Part shown: positions 24,001 to 32,600 of the stretch, piece after piece | How the letters are laid out: the number at the start of each line of letters is the position of its first letter | Position numbering within the stretch: position 1 is the stretch's first letter | Source: Mycocentrospora acerina | Lineage: Eukaryota > Ascomycota > Dothideomycetes > Pleosporales | Direction: 5' to 3' | DNA: 64,000 nucleotides | Assembly: GCA_022701365.1 (NCBI GenBank) | Contig: JAKUHH010000216.1 | Location: 372,001 to 436,000 of the forward strand | Program-made: the position numbers and the translations under genes | Notes under the pieces: generated by a model | Told to the model about the DNA's origin: nothing | Database searches by the model: none | Seen by the model: the letters and a program-made list of their open reading frames with translations, nothing else

Positions 24001-27000
24001 TCAAGTCTCGAAACATGTTTGCTGCAGACATAATATGCAGCAGCTCTGCGATAGCGGACATTGATGACTGCACATGCTCATAAGTGACGCATTCGAATGC
24101 CGCCTTTTCACTTCTGACAATCTGTAAGACTTTGGTGACCATATCATCGATGACTCGATATCTCGTCAAGAGCTTGATTTGGCGCTCCAAAGCTGACAAC
24201 TCCTGGAAATTGCTGGTCTGCAAGTCGCCGACGAACGTTTCGATACTCCGCAGGTAGCATGACAAAACTTTCGGTATGTATTCTATCCCGTCATATGCCA
24301 CCCGCAACCGCTGCCAAAGAGACAAACGTACATTGACGTTGGCTGAATCAAGAAACTTGCGCATCTCTACAATAGGCGACGGTATGTCGATTTGTGTCTC
24401 TGCATCTATAGCTGTGACATCAAGAACGGCAACAGAATTGACTGTAGCGTTCATCTCTTCTCCAGGGACAAGTCCTGGCGTCTCTGATGTTGGATTGACT
24501 GTCTCTAGGATGGGTTCCAGGCTCTCTATGATAGCAACTGGATCCGTCTCTTCATGATCGAATACTTTCAAGAAGAAATCTTTCATGCTAATGCGCACTA
24601 GCTCGCGATCTACCGCCGCAACAGATAGCTCTGGCATAACAGCGTTATTTTGCAGCTGAATAGTATGGTCATCCAGAGCCTCAAACATGCTCTTCAAGTC
24701 ACCTAAAGCAGAAATGACGTGTTCTGGAGGTATGTCGTCTTTAACACTCATCTGGAACACTGAGGCCCAGATGTGACGAAGTGAAAGGTCGTCGATACCG
24801 ATGGTGGGATCACAATCGGAACGCAGCTGCATCGCTTCACGAGCAAGTGTCGCCCATCTTTCGAGTCGGTCACTTTGGATTGTTTGTGTGTCGGCGTCTA
24901 CCTGGCTGTGAGGATGTTTGATCAGTGAGTAAACATCAAGATGGAGTTCAAAGAGAATCTGGGCGGTTTCGATCTGTGCCGTGTCGAAGTTTGACAACTT
25001 ATGCGTTTGTGACTGGTGACGCGCTTTGAGTATTCGTGCACTCAAATTGCTGATGCGTTCAAGCATGCGTTCATAAATGTACTCATCGACATTAACGATG
25101 ACTTGTACCAAGTTTCGCTTAAGATTCTCGGTCCACCTGAATTGCACATAACTGGATTGGTGCTCGCCTAGTGTAGTGAAGGATCCGTGTGAAAGAAGCA
25201 CCTCTACCCAAGCAAAGGCGACTTCTTTCGTTGATAGCCATCCCTCGTTCACACTTCGCGCAAAAGCAACGAGTCTCTGACTATCCAGTGTTGGTTTCAC
25301 GCAAGCTTGACGAGTACTTGATTTGGTATATCCCAGGAATGCATTCAAGCCAGCTTCTCGAGTTTGTCCAACCAAGTCAAATGATTCGTTACTGAGTAGC
25401 ACTTGGGCTGTTTTTGCGTTTCCAGCCTGCAGGGCTGTAAACATGTCGCAAGCGGCTCTGTCGATAGCGTTTGTTGCTGAGATCTCGGGGAGCGTGGTGA
25501 GTATGTCGCGTAGTTTCGTAGGCTGCTCGATTCCCAAGCCTAGTCGCATGTATATGTCCTTAACAATCTCATACAAGCATTGATCAGCATGGGTGTATGG
25601 CTCGAGCTGTTCTTCTAGTTGTCTGTTTCCTTCATTAGCTCCACGGTCACCACCAACACCTGGTTCAGGCATTGAGTCGCGTGCTCGAATGCGCTTGCTG
25701 CGATATCGACCTCCTTCAGCAGTTTCAGGGAGACCAGCAGAGTCGGGAGAGCGTTTGCGGGATGATGCTGGCGCTGTATCCTGAGGAGGCGTAAGCTGAG
25801 CCTCTTCTTGTCGGATTTCTGTGTCGTAAACTTGATCCTGCATATCAGCGTCCTCGCCCTCTTTTTCTATGGTGACGTCTCCCTCAGTCGAGATGATTGG
25901 CAGTTGTTCAATCTGCACAGACTTGCGAGTTTTTCGTAGCACAGTGGCCGTTTTTTGTATGACAGGCACTGATTCAAGTTCATTTTGATGTGAAATCTCG
26001 CTCTCTGGTGGAATTTTGAAGTTGATGCTCGAGCCTGATCGAGTATCGACGACGCCCCGTTGTTCAGCCAGATAATTTTGCAAAATTGTTTCTCCAATGC
26101 TCGCCCAGTCCCATTTGGCAGGGTTCAAAACAGTAGGCTCGAGCAGCCCACTAGATGTGGGTTGGTCATCGATTTGAGAGACTTGGGCTGGCAGGGGCGC
26201 AAATGGGTAGGGATTCAGGCGCTTCTTCAGAGCTTCTGACAACTTCTTTCGCTTCATAGCGGTGAGTGGCGCCTGCATCAGCGAAACATTGTCCTCTAAC
26301 TTTTCTACGAGCTCCCGCAGTTGTTGTCCAGCAAAGCCCTCCTCGAGCCCAGGCAGTCGTAGGAGACCTTCCCACAGCTCATCGTTCCCATCCAAGACAG
26401 CTTCCAAGCAGAAGCGGGTCAGACGCTTGCTGCCCAGCATGGCTGCCACAGAAGCGGCGCGCAGCCACAAGTCCAGATCCGTGTCCTCTTTGTCCAAAGC
26501 CTCGGCGAAGTAGCTCAGAGCACTGCGAATGTTGTCCTGTCCTTCTATCCCAGGCGCACCGCCTTGCTGGGAAACCCAGTGCTGCATCGACTCGAGCAAG
26601 AACTGGCCATGGTTCTTGTAGGAAAGATGGAGGATCTGGGGGAGCGTGTTGGGGGCACTCTCGGCGGCGCCCGTTGACTGTGCTGGTCCTGCATCGTAGT
26701 CGTCCTCGAGAATGCTGTCAAAGACTAGGGTTTCGCCAAACAGTTCATGGCGTTGGTACTCGGAAAGAGACTCGGTGTACTTGAAGATCTCAGACTCGAA
26801 GAGAGCCTTGTATGCGGCGGCAGTCTTTTCAAAGGACTGGGGCCCTTCTGTGTGGTATTTGAGTGCGGTTTGGTATAGTCTCAGAGCCTCCTCGATCTGG
26901 ATCTCCTGCGTATCGTCGACCTCTTCCTCGGCCTCGATGTCGGCGGCCTCGACGTTGAAAGGATGCCAGGTGGACGCCTTGGAGGCTTTGGAAGCCTTGG

Positions 27001-27010
27001 ACTGCGGCAT
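21047..27010 (-). CDS. HIR3: HIR histone chaperone complex subunit Hir3 (CABIN1 family)
   Basis: A very large single-exon protein of 1987 residues. Hir3 is the scaffold subunit of the HIR complex (Hir1, Hir2, Hir3, Hpc2), which deposits H3-H4 independently of replication and represses histone genes. The N-terminal region has the family hallmark EEEVDDTQEIQIEEALRLY with TPR-like helices over about 30-230 (ALKYHTEGPQSFEKTAAAY, SYFAEALDKED). A disordered charged stretch at about 380-460 holds a likely nuclear signal (SRKRSP, RSKRIRARD). Long helical repeats fill the middle (for example NWWNYYMLGKCGWKMW near 1430). The C-terminus is disordered, with a six-Gln run and an acidic DDADDESELSELDDDE. 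Length fits fungal Hir3. No intron is needed. It is divergent from the ChAPs gene across 498 bases. Confidence 0.92.
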   Translation of the reverse strand: MPQSKASKASKASTWHPFNVEAADIEAEEEVDDTQEIQIEEALRLYQTALKYHTEGPQSFEKTAAAYKALFESEIFKYTESLSEYQRHELFGETLVFDSILEDDYDAGPAQSTGAAESAPNTLPQILHLSYKNHGQFLLESMQHWVSQQGGAPGIEGQDNIRSALSYFAEALDKEDTDLDLWLRAASVAAMLGSKRLTRFCLEAVLDGNDELWEGLLRLPGLEEGFAGQQLRELVEKLEDNVSLMQAPLTAMKRKKLSEALKKRLNPYPFAPLPAQVSQIDDQPTSSGLLEPTVLNPAKWDWASIGETILQNYLAEQRGVVDTRSGSSINFKIPPESEISHQNELESVPVIQKTATVLRKTRKSVQIEQLPIISTEGDVTIEKEGEDADMQDQVYDTEIRQEEAQLTPPQDTAPASSRKRSPDSAGLPETAEGGRYRSKRIRARDSMPEPGVGGDRGANEGNRQLEEQLEPYTHADQCLYEIVKDIYMRLGLGIEQPTKLRDILTTLPEISATNAIDRAACDMFTALQAGNAKTAQVLLSNESFDLVGQTREAGLNAFLGYTKSSTRQACVKPTLDSQRLVAFARSVNEGWLSTKEVAFAWVEVLLSHGSFTTLGEHQSSYVQFRWTENLKRNLVQVIVNVDEYIYERMLERISNLSARILKARHQSQTHKLSNFDTAQIETAQILFELHLDVYSLIKHPHSQVDADTQTIQSDRLERWATLAREAMQLRSDCDPTIGIDDLSLRHIWASVFQMSVKDDIPPEHVISALGDLKSMFEALDDHTIQLQNNAVMPELSVAAVDRELVRISMKDFFLKVFDHEETDPVAIIESLEPILETVNPTSETPGLVPGEEMNATVNSVAVLDVTAIDAETQIDIPSPIVEMRKFLDSANVNVRLSLWQRLRVAYDGIEYIPKVLSCYLRSIETFVGDLQTSNFQELSALERQIKLLTRYRVIDDMVTKVLQIVRSEKAAFECVTYEHVQSSMSAIAELLHIMSAANMFRDLIRIGHVPMPRIEGQPSQAFVNMSTRLDDMHLRLWILQYHLLKEGMSQNSEKFPTPSEDIFEFLRHVHHATGVRGVCHSSNRQFLRLVKDEILRLDDVVDTNNRDNQLCQVLNDLYGLKLFTEPLDCQDYQSPADVLDKKTAYSILSFVMSQAKKVDIKDLPKTELKSTIEKVHAALGRPKQHDDISFNRKLIAAYFKSPINPVSLFNCLKGVGLLPTKHVPDDEAVAASKGWYFMMGNIALSKFRSQKRMTQGPTEEVNYAQAFFVQDLEYSIERWETWYRLAQANDIQLEEAVSWNADKMNSNSVELVNYQRAAVNCYLMAIACIVRDTNAHSYDQADIARLYTDFGNRIYTSSREPFSMEAFDIKEAEKRFCNHPTEGRTYRNASFVALQSYTAWKFAGTLYKRAIKSNSNQWWNYYMLGKCGWKMWTYDHDCMFNEAANGARVLDRRGPSWEQVIDAFISAIEILPGKKGRNGEPVLEPHYKLVSVTHKLFLRKAIGYEKGAEILMHTTYAKNISPPKNADDWERYIIALLKSLRSADKSSWHHRIIARSAQVIYDGGENLTTAQGAKHELTQQMFTKTMAVQVWKPEHERPGRHFVYTTRYTKFFIHLLDITEDKASFEALAKRVRRKQTDFFEHSKLWQELCLRYLKMLRRTGKITDGQEDFTFKSLSHDEFNILAPRIEAWCRNPATEHPVLDVLRDAIELKRLNSGLMKPLLIDDLIGDTYAILYAVIGPTLLPLPSEQQQQQQPVPLAQFGLNPVAQQSSGVMPISSLMSVQVDGPTDASVTSPFAVYHPSQIQPQQLPSQIEPQVKSRTKAMGRKEIQRRAEACVQKPVATNIPIRSPPAPSATLATQPISSEKPSPEHLHVSFDKSGSGTAAPSVSNDEPEPSAPASIHDDADDESELSELDDDEVHEIGQEVERRSTSIVAIKPLFPGLMGSRSTGAAEKRQDGGGSGAWSAKDGVGEWGDGGRMEVDGEDAE

Positions 27011-27508
27011 GTCAGCTGCGAGGCCTCTCAGAAGGGTCCCTCATCTGGACTCGGGCCTGTTTGCGGGTTGGTGCGCACCATGTTGGTAGAGTGTAGCCAG
27101 GAGCGGCCTGCAGGCGAGTGGAGGATTATGGGATCACAACATCAGCACATGGGTCGCAGAGAAGCAGCATGCAGGCATGTGGGATTCTTTTTGGCCGTAT
27201 GCAATGCGCGTGGGGGTGACGTGACGTGACGTGACGGGCAAGGGCGCGTTCGCGACGTGCAGCCGTGGTGAATGCTAGGGCTAGCTCGTGCTTAGCGACA
27301 GGGCAGCTCCTCCCCAAACGTGTGGGCTGGCCAAACACGCCTGACGCCTGACGACTAACGACTGAACCCTGACAATCGCCGCCGCAGAGAACCACCGCGC
27401 GTGTCCCGGCCCCTCGCCCAGATCCATACATCCATACCCGCCCCCCGCCACGGCGTCCTGTCTCTCTCTGCGGTGAAGCCCCCCGCCCCGCGCGGCGTCA
27501 ATTGAGCC
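27011..27508. promoter_or_regulatory. Divergent promoter between Hir3 and ChAPs genes
   Basis: A 498-base interval between two start codons. It contains four head-to-tail TGACG pentamers at 27217-27236, which overlap the core of CRE/ATF sites (TGACGTCA, TGACGTGA). Regulation by a bZIP factor is inference. Confidence 0.45.
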
Positions 27509-29940
27509 ATGGTTACGTCGCCAGCTGTGCCCGAGTATGCCGCCCCGTCTTCCACAGCCCACTCGAGTCCCCCGCTGTGTCTTGCACATGCGCCCACTTG
27601 GCCGGCACACCTGCTCTGTTCTGGGCGCCTCCGTCCGCATGCGCCGCAATTGCTGCTGCTTGTCCTCTGCCCCAACGTGCTCGCTGACAGCCCGCCAGAA
27701 TCTACGAGGACGAACTCCAGGCCGCGATCGAGGCACGCTCCGAGTCTCTGCAGACACTGCGAGAACTGGGTCCGCCTGACCTTGTCCATCTCGTCAAACA
27801 GCCCATCAAGTCTGCCACGAAGCAGGTCTGTGGGCCCCGTGTGCATGAGGCGTCCAGGGACCACCGCTGACGCTGTGTGCAGATTGGCGTGTACCACCAC
27901 GTTTCTGGGATAGACGCCTCGTCGTCTGCCAGTCTCGCAGCCTACATCAACACCCTTACGTACTCTGCGCACGACAAGCAACACAAGGTCGTCTCCGGAC
28001 TCTACTGGTACGAATGCGCGAACAAGAGGTACACCCGTGTGCTGACGGAACAGTTGCTACAATGCCTTCTCGAGGCTGGACATGCGCGTGCAGGTCTACA
28101 TCCCAGGCACCGTAGAGAGCTACTGCATCGACGAGCGGGGCGACAAGCGTGTAGCGACTGATGAGCTGTGGCTGGAGACATATCTCTGCAGCGTCCTCCG
28201 CGCATACTCATACGCCGATGACGGCTCAGGCGACACGATCAAGAAGATTATCGGCGTGCGAAGATTCAACCCCATCACAAGCACAGAAAGCGAGCATAAA
28301 TTCCTGGATGCGGCGGAGCGCTTGTTCTTCAGTGGTAGGCTACGCTCCTGCAAACCCCATCTCTTCAGCTAACATCGATCCAGGCTGGCAATTAGGGTCT
28401 GATCCTGAGATACAAGTTCCAAATCTAGTCTCAAACCACTTGACTACCGGATTGCTCAGCTACATCCAAACCACGGGCAGATATGCATCAGGCATCAATC
28501 TATTTGAAAAACTGCGTACCCGCGATCCAGAAATTTCGTCCCTCCTGGCACGTGTCTACATCGAGGCAGACGAGGAAGTCAAGGCTGTCCAACTGCTCCA
28601 TGAAGCCATCCAGGAACTACCTATGGACTATTCATTGCTTGACTGCCAGGCCGAGTTCTGCAATAAGAAGGGCCGTGGGGATCTTGCGCTCGAGATTGCG
28701 AAGAGAAGTGTAGTTTCTGCACCTAGTGAGTTCGGAACTTGGGCAAGATTAGCAGAAATATACGTCAGCCTGGAGCAGTGGGACCTTGCGCTCCTCACAC
28801 TGAACTCGTGCCCCATGTTCACCTACCAGGACAAGGACGCACCACGAATGCCAGAGCCACAGAGAGTGTTTCTCCCCGTCATGCCGGAAGCAATGTGCGA
28901 CGAGATTGAGGATGGTAACTTGGATGAGATGGAGATGGTGCATCCAACTCTGAGAAAACTTCATGCCGCTGGCTTCAAAGGAACGTTCCTCAAGGCTTAT
29001 TTCCTACTCACCGAGATCACAAAAAAGATTGGCTGGGATCAACTTCTCAAGATACGGTCCCAAGTCTTTGTTATGGAAGAAGAATACCGCCACGAAAAGA
29101 CTCAAGTGCCTCACTCGCGTAGTGCAAGTACCACAGCCCTTCGCTCTCCGTCACCAAACGCGCGGGTCAACGGCCATAGCGAGGCTGAGGGGCGCTCTGA
29201 TATCGAAGAGGCGTCGAACGGTGAATCATCTTCCACTACTCTTGCTGCAGCTGCAGTCCCAGACTCGATAGAGAAACCTGGTCATACTGTTGCCTCTGAA
29301 GAAGTCAAGGCAGGCAGTGAAGACCCGCATCACTCCGCCGAGTCCAACCCTAACCACCCCAACTATACACAGTTTCAGAACAAGCGCCTGTGCGAGCGCT
29401 GGCTTGACAACCTCTTCATGGTTCTCTACGAAGACCTACGTGTTTACACGATATGGCGCACAGAAATGGCGCAGTACCGCCAGCAGCAGCTACTATACAA
29501 GAAAAGTGCCGAGGAGTGGGAGATTTTAGGCGAACTGGCCGAGCGACTGCACCACATTGACGAGGCCGTCGAGGCGTACGAAAACTGTTTGCAGATCAAG
29601 TTCAGCCCCAAGGCAATGCGAGGGGTGTTAAAGTTAGGACAAGAGAGGAGGAATACGAGGGACGTGTGTGCAGCCTTGATTAGATTGGTAACGTGGCAGT
29701 ATCGCTGGTACTCTGAGGTATGTCTTCATCCCAAAGCACATCATAAAGACTACATGCTAACATACAGTTCAGTTTTCACCCTCGCTCCTCTTCACCATCC
29801 GGAAACTCATCGAGGAGGAGGGTGCAGTCAAGATTCGCAGTATCATTCAGGGAACGAGTCTACCGCAGCATGTTCTCGACTTGACGCACCAATATGCCGC
29901 ATTATGTGCGGCGTTCAGGAGCAGTGGGAGTGATGGTTAG
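27509..29940 (+). CDS. BUD7: Chs5p-Arf1p-binding protein (ChAPs, exomer subunit)
   Basis: ChAPs family proteins (Chs6, Bud7, Bch1, Bch2 in yeast) are exomer cargo adaptors exporting chitin synthase from the trans-Golgi. Six exons are inferred: 27509-27534, 27699-27825, 27883-28007, 28054-28334, 28384-29717 and 29773-29940. The frame closes to 686 residues. Recognisable stretches are LRELGPPDLVHLVK, IGVYHHVSGIDASS, YNAFSRLDMRVQV, WQLGSDPEIQVPNLVSNHLT and WYSEFSPSLLFTIRKLI. TPR-like helices lie in the middle, with a disordered insert at about 400-470. The last acceptor is TTCAG at 29772, not the nearer CAG, because only that frame gives the family ending. Exon 1 is less certain: it is 26 bases with a GTATGC donor. 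Intron 3 is only 46 bases. The symbol is the nearest yeast name, not proven orthology. Confidence 0.88.
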
Positions 29941-30479
29941 AAACTGGCGCCTGTCTCTCTGTGGTTAGAGGTTTACTCGAAAATGTTGCTATAGATTATT
30001 GTTGTAATTGCATGAGAGCGATGGCACCCACTGCTGTCACGTTCCTGTTGTGGCGAGTCATTGATTTGGGTGTCTGTGTTTCGACATGTTTTCCCTGACA
30101 TCACGGTTCGAAGTCTATTCTGTTTTAGCTTTGGCATGTTTTTCGTCATCACGATCCGAGATGCTTGTGTGTACAGCCAGGGTATTCATTTTTCGAGAGT
30201 GTGTCCATCTGTAGTCATGATCCGGGTCCGACACATTGTCCATTCATTGTCCGCAACAACGCCCCATTGTGTGTTTTGTGCCTTGCAACCAATGTATTCA
30301 TTTTTATCGTCACAAGATGCGAGATCCATGCAGGCAGCCCGCAAATACCGGCAGAACCACCATGTCAAAGAAGCCCGCTCGATCCCGAAAGGAGCACAAG
30401 ACCCATGAAAAAGCCCAGGATGAACACCGCTCCATGCTCCCCCATACACTCTTCCTCCACAAGTTCGACGGCGATCCGT
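29941..30479. other. Convergent intergenic region
   Basis: These are the 3' flanks of the ChAPs and RPS16 genes, about 540 bases. I see no supported gene. Confidence 0.6.
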
Positions 30480-31122
30480 TTAACGGTACGACTTCTGGTA
30501 CCTGGAACGCGCACCTTGACCACCGAACTTCTTGGGCTCGCACCGCCTGTTGTCGGCAACGAGCAGTGTGCGGTCGTACTGGACGAGGGCCTGCTTCAGC
30601 TGGTTCTTGGAGTGCTCGTCGACGAACTTCTGGTAGTAGGCGATGATGGATTTGGCAATGGCTTGACGGATGGCGTAGATCTGCGAGGTGTGACCACCGC
30701 CGGAGACGCGGACGCGGATGTCGACATCGGCTGTAGGCGCCGTTAGCACATCTGTCCTATGTTCCTTCTATGTCTCCCCATAGCATTGCGGGGTGTGTCT
30801 CGGGAGCGTACCGAACTTGTCGAGACCGAGGATCAGGACGGGCTCGTAGACCTTGAATCGCAGGATCTCGGGCTGGACGAGGGAAAGAGGCTTTCCGTTG
30901 ACCTTGATCAAGCCCTTACCGGCCTAGAAATTCATCGTGAGTATATCGTTCGAATGCGCGCGTGCTCGTGAGCGGTAGAAGTGTACCTTGCAGTGGGCGA
31001 CAGCTGTTGGGAGCAGATTGTTAGCTTCGTGCTGTGCGGGCTTGAGGGCTGCTGGACGGGCGGGGAGTCGTACCAGTCGCGGTCTTCTTCTTGCCGAAGC
31101 ATTGCACGCTCTGAGAGGCCAT
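30480..31122 (-). CDS. RPS16: Small ribosomal subunit protein uS9 (Rps16)
   Basis: A component of the 40S subunit whose C-terminal tail reaches the P-site tRNA. Four exons are inferred: 31074-31122, 30987-31003 (only 17 bases), 30812-30923 and 30480-30730. The joined frame closes to 142 residues (143 in yeast). The protein begins MASQSVQCFGKKKTATAVAH, has the NGKPLSLVQPEILRFKVYEP stretch, the GGGHTSQIYAIRQAIAKSI helix and the conserved basic tail KKFGGQGARSRYQKSYR. The C-terminal Arg is typical of uS9. The start is the only Met of exon 1. It is divergent from the RCC1-type gene with 383 bases between starts. Confidence 0.97.
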
Positions 31123-31505
31123 GTTGGGCGACTGTGGGATTGGCGTGCGGTGAAGTCGTTGGGCGTGGGTTTGCTGCTGTTGTCAGTCTCAATCGTGAGA
31201 AGGTGTTTGGACGTCCCCAGTCACAGAATTGAGTGCGCGCCAAGAATCGAAATTGTCCGTGCGTGCATGACTTAGCGCTCGAAGCGAGGCGCTAGCGTTG
31301 GTCTTGCGAACTTCTCCAACTTCAACACCACGCTGCCAGATAGCTCTTTACTAACTTGCAATGCATTTGCGTGGTTGACACATGGTGCGATTTATACCAG
31401 GCAATTTTTATTTGACTGTACGCTGGGCAATCAAAACTTGCGAAGGCGTCGTGACACAAGATAGTTGTATAGGGGAGCGTGCGAATAGAGCATTGGATCC
31501 TCAAT
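31123..31505. promoter_or_regulatory. Divergent promoter, RPS16 and Ats1-like gene
   Basis: A 383-base interval between the two start codons. No ribosomal-protein promoter element was identified with confidence. Confidence 0.4.
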
Positions 31506-32579
31506 ATGACCTACCAATTTCATGTGTTTGGCAGTAACGGCGAAGGCCAACTAGGCATACCTCCACAAGATATCGTCGATTCGCCGACTCAAATTACTCT
31601 TCCTTTTCCAGTAGAAGAACTAAAGTCAATTTGTGGTGGTGACAATCACACTCTCCTCTTGACCAAGAAAGGGTTCATCTACGGTGCGGGGGATAATCGA
31701 AAAGAACAACTTGATCCCCACCTAGGGAAAGATCATACAGAAGGCTTTATTAGCTTGACTTCTCTTTGCATCTCTTTCTGCACTGCAACTTGCGAATCGA
31801 CGGCCTATATTTCCAACAATGATTCCCTCCCAGTGAGCCAGCTTCAAATCCTCGGTTTTGGACAATGGGGCGAACTAGGTTGTGGAGATGATGTCGCTAA
31901 TCTATCGATTAGCCGTCAGCGACAACCTCTTCCCAACCTCAATTTACCAAGATGGACTGAGGATTTTGCAGCTGGTGTATGGCACTATGTTGCTATTCTT
32001 TCGGACGGGTCTGTGTACGGCTGGGGCAAAGCACGTCTAGGCCAATTAGGCGCTGAACTCTCAGGGAAAGTCACAATTCCCACTGAAATTAAAGGTATAC
32101 CATTTCGACCTACCAAGGTTGTATGCGGCAAAGACTTTACCTATTTTGCTGGTGCTCCAGTTTCGGGCGAGCATATTCTACTTGGAAAGGACAAATTCAA
32201 CCTCATCTCTTCCATGCCTGCAGACATAAAAGGTTGGAAAGACATTGGCGCAACCTGGCATGCAGTATTTGTCCTCTTCGGTGATGGACGGCTCATTGCT
32301 TGGGGCAAAGAGAATATGTGGAAGCTTATTCCACCGAACTTACCTTCGATTGAAAAGATTTCTGTAGGCTCTGATCATATTTTGGCTGTTGCCAAAAGCG
32401 GCAAACTGATAGCGTGGGGCTGGGGCAAACACGGGAATTGTGGCGATCTGACAAGTCTGCAAGAGAAAGTGAAGAATGACATGGTGAGTGGATTCTGGAA
32501 TGAGATTGATTTTCCAGGAGAAGTATGCATGATCGGTGCTGGATATTGCACAAGCTTCGTTGTCACGAAGAGTCAGTAA
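31506..32579 (+). CDS. RCC1-repeat protein, Ats1/Kti13-like
   Basis: A single-exon protein of 357 residues built from RCC1-type beta-propeller repeats. Clear repeats are FHVFGSNGEGQLGIP at the N-terminus, ILGFGQWGELGCGDD, VYGWGKARLGQLG, LIAWGKENMW and LIAWGWGKHGNCG. The N-terminus (FGSNGEGQLG then SICGGDNHTLLLT) resembles yeast Ats1/Kti13. That protein pairs with Kti11/Dph3 in diphthamide synthesis and Elongator-dependent tRNA modification. The length also fits (yeast has 333). I chose the Met of MTYQFHVF because it directly precedes the first repeat; an in-frame Met nine codons upstream exists. Its stop lies only 21 bases from that of the convergent neighbour. Function is inferred, since other seven-repeat RCC1 proteins exist. 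Confidence 0.8.
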   Translation: MTYQFHVFGSNGEGQLGIPPQDIVDSPTQITLPFPVEELKSICGGDNHTLLLTKKGFIYGAGDNRKEQLDPHLGKDHTEGFISLTSLCISFCTATCESTAYISNNDSLPVSQLQILGFGQWGELGCGDDVANLSISRQRQPLPNLNLPRWTEDFAAGVWHYVAILSDGSVYGWGKARLGQLGAELSGKVTIPTEIKGIPFRPTKVVCGKDFTYFAGAPVSGEHILLGKDKFNLISSMPADIKGWKDIGATWHAVFVLFGDGRLIAWGKENMWKLIPPNLPSIEKISVGSDHILAVAKSGKLIAWGWGKHGNCGDLTSLQEKVKNDMVSGFWNEIDFPGEVCMIGAGYCTSFVVTKSQ

Positions 32580-32600
32580 AAAAGACTCTGTAGGGTCCTC

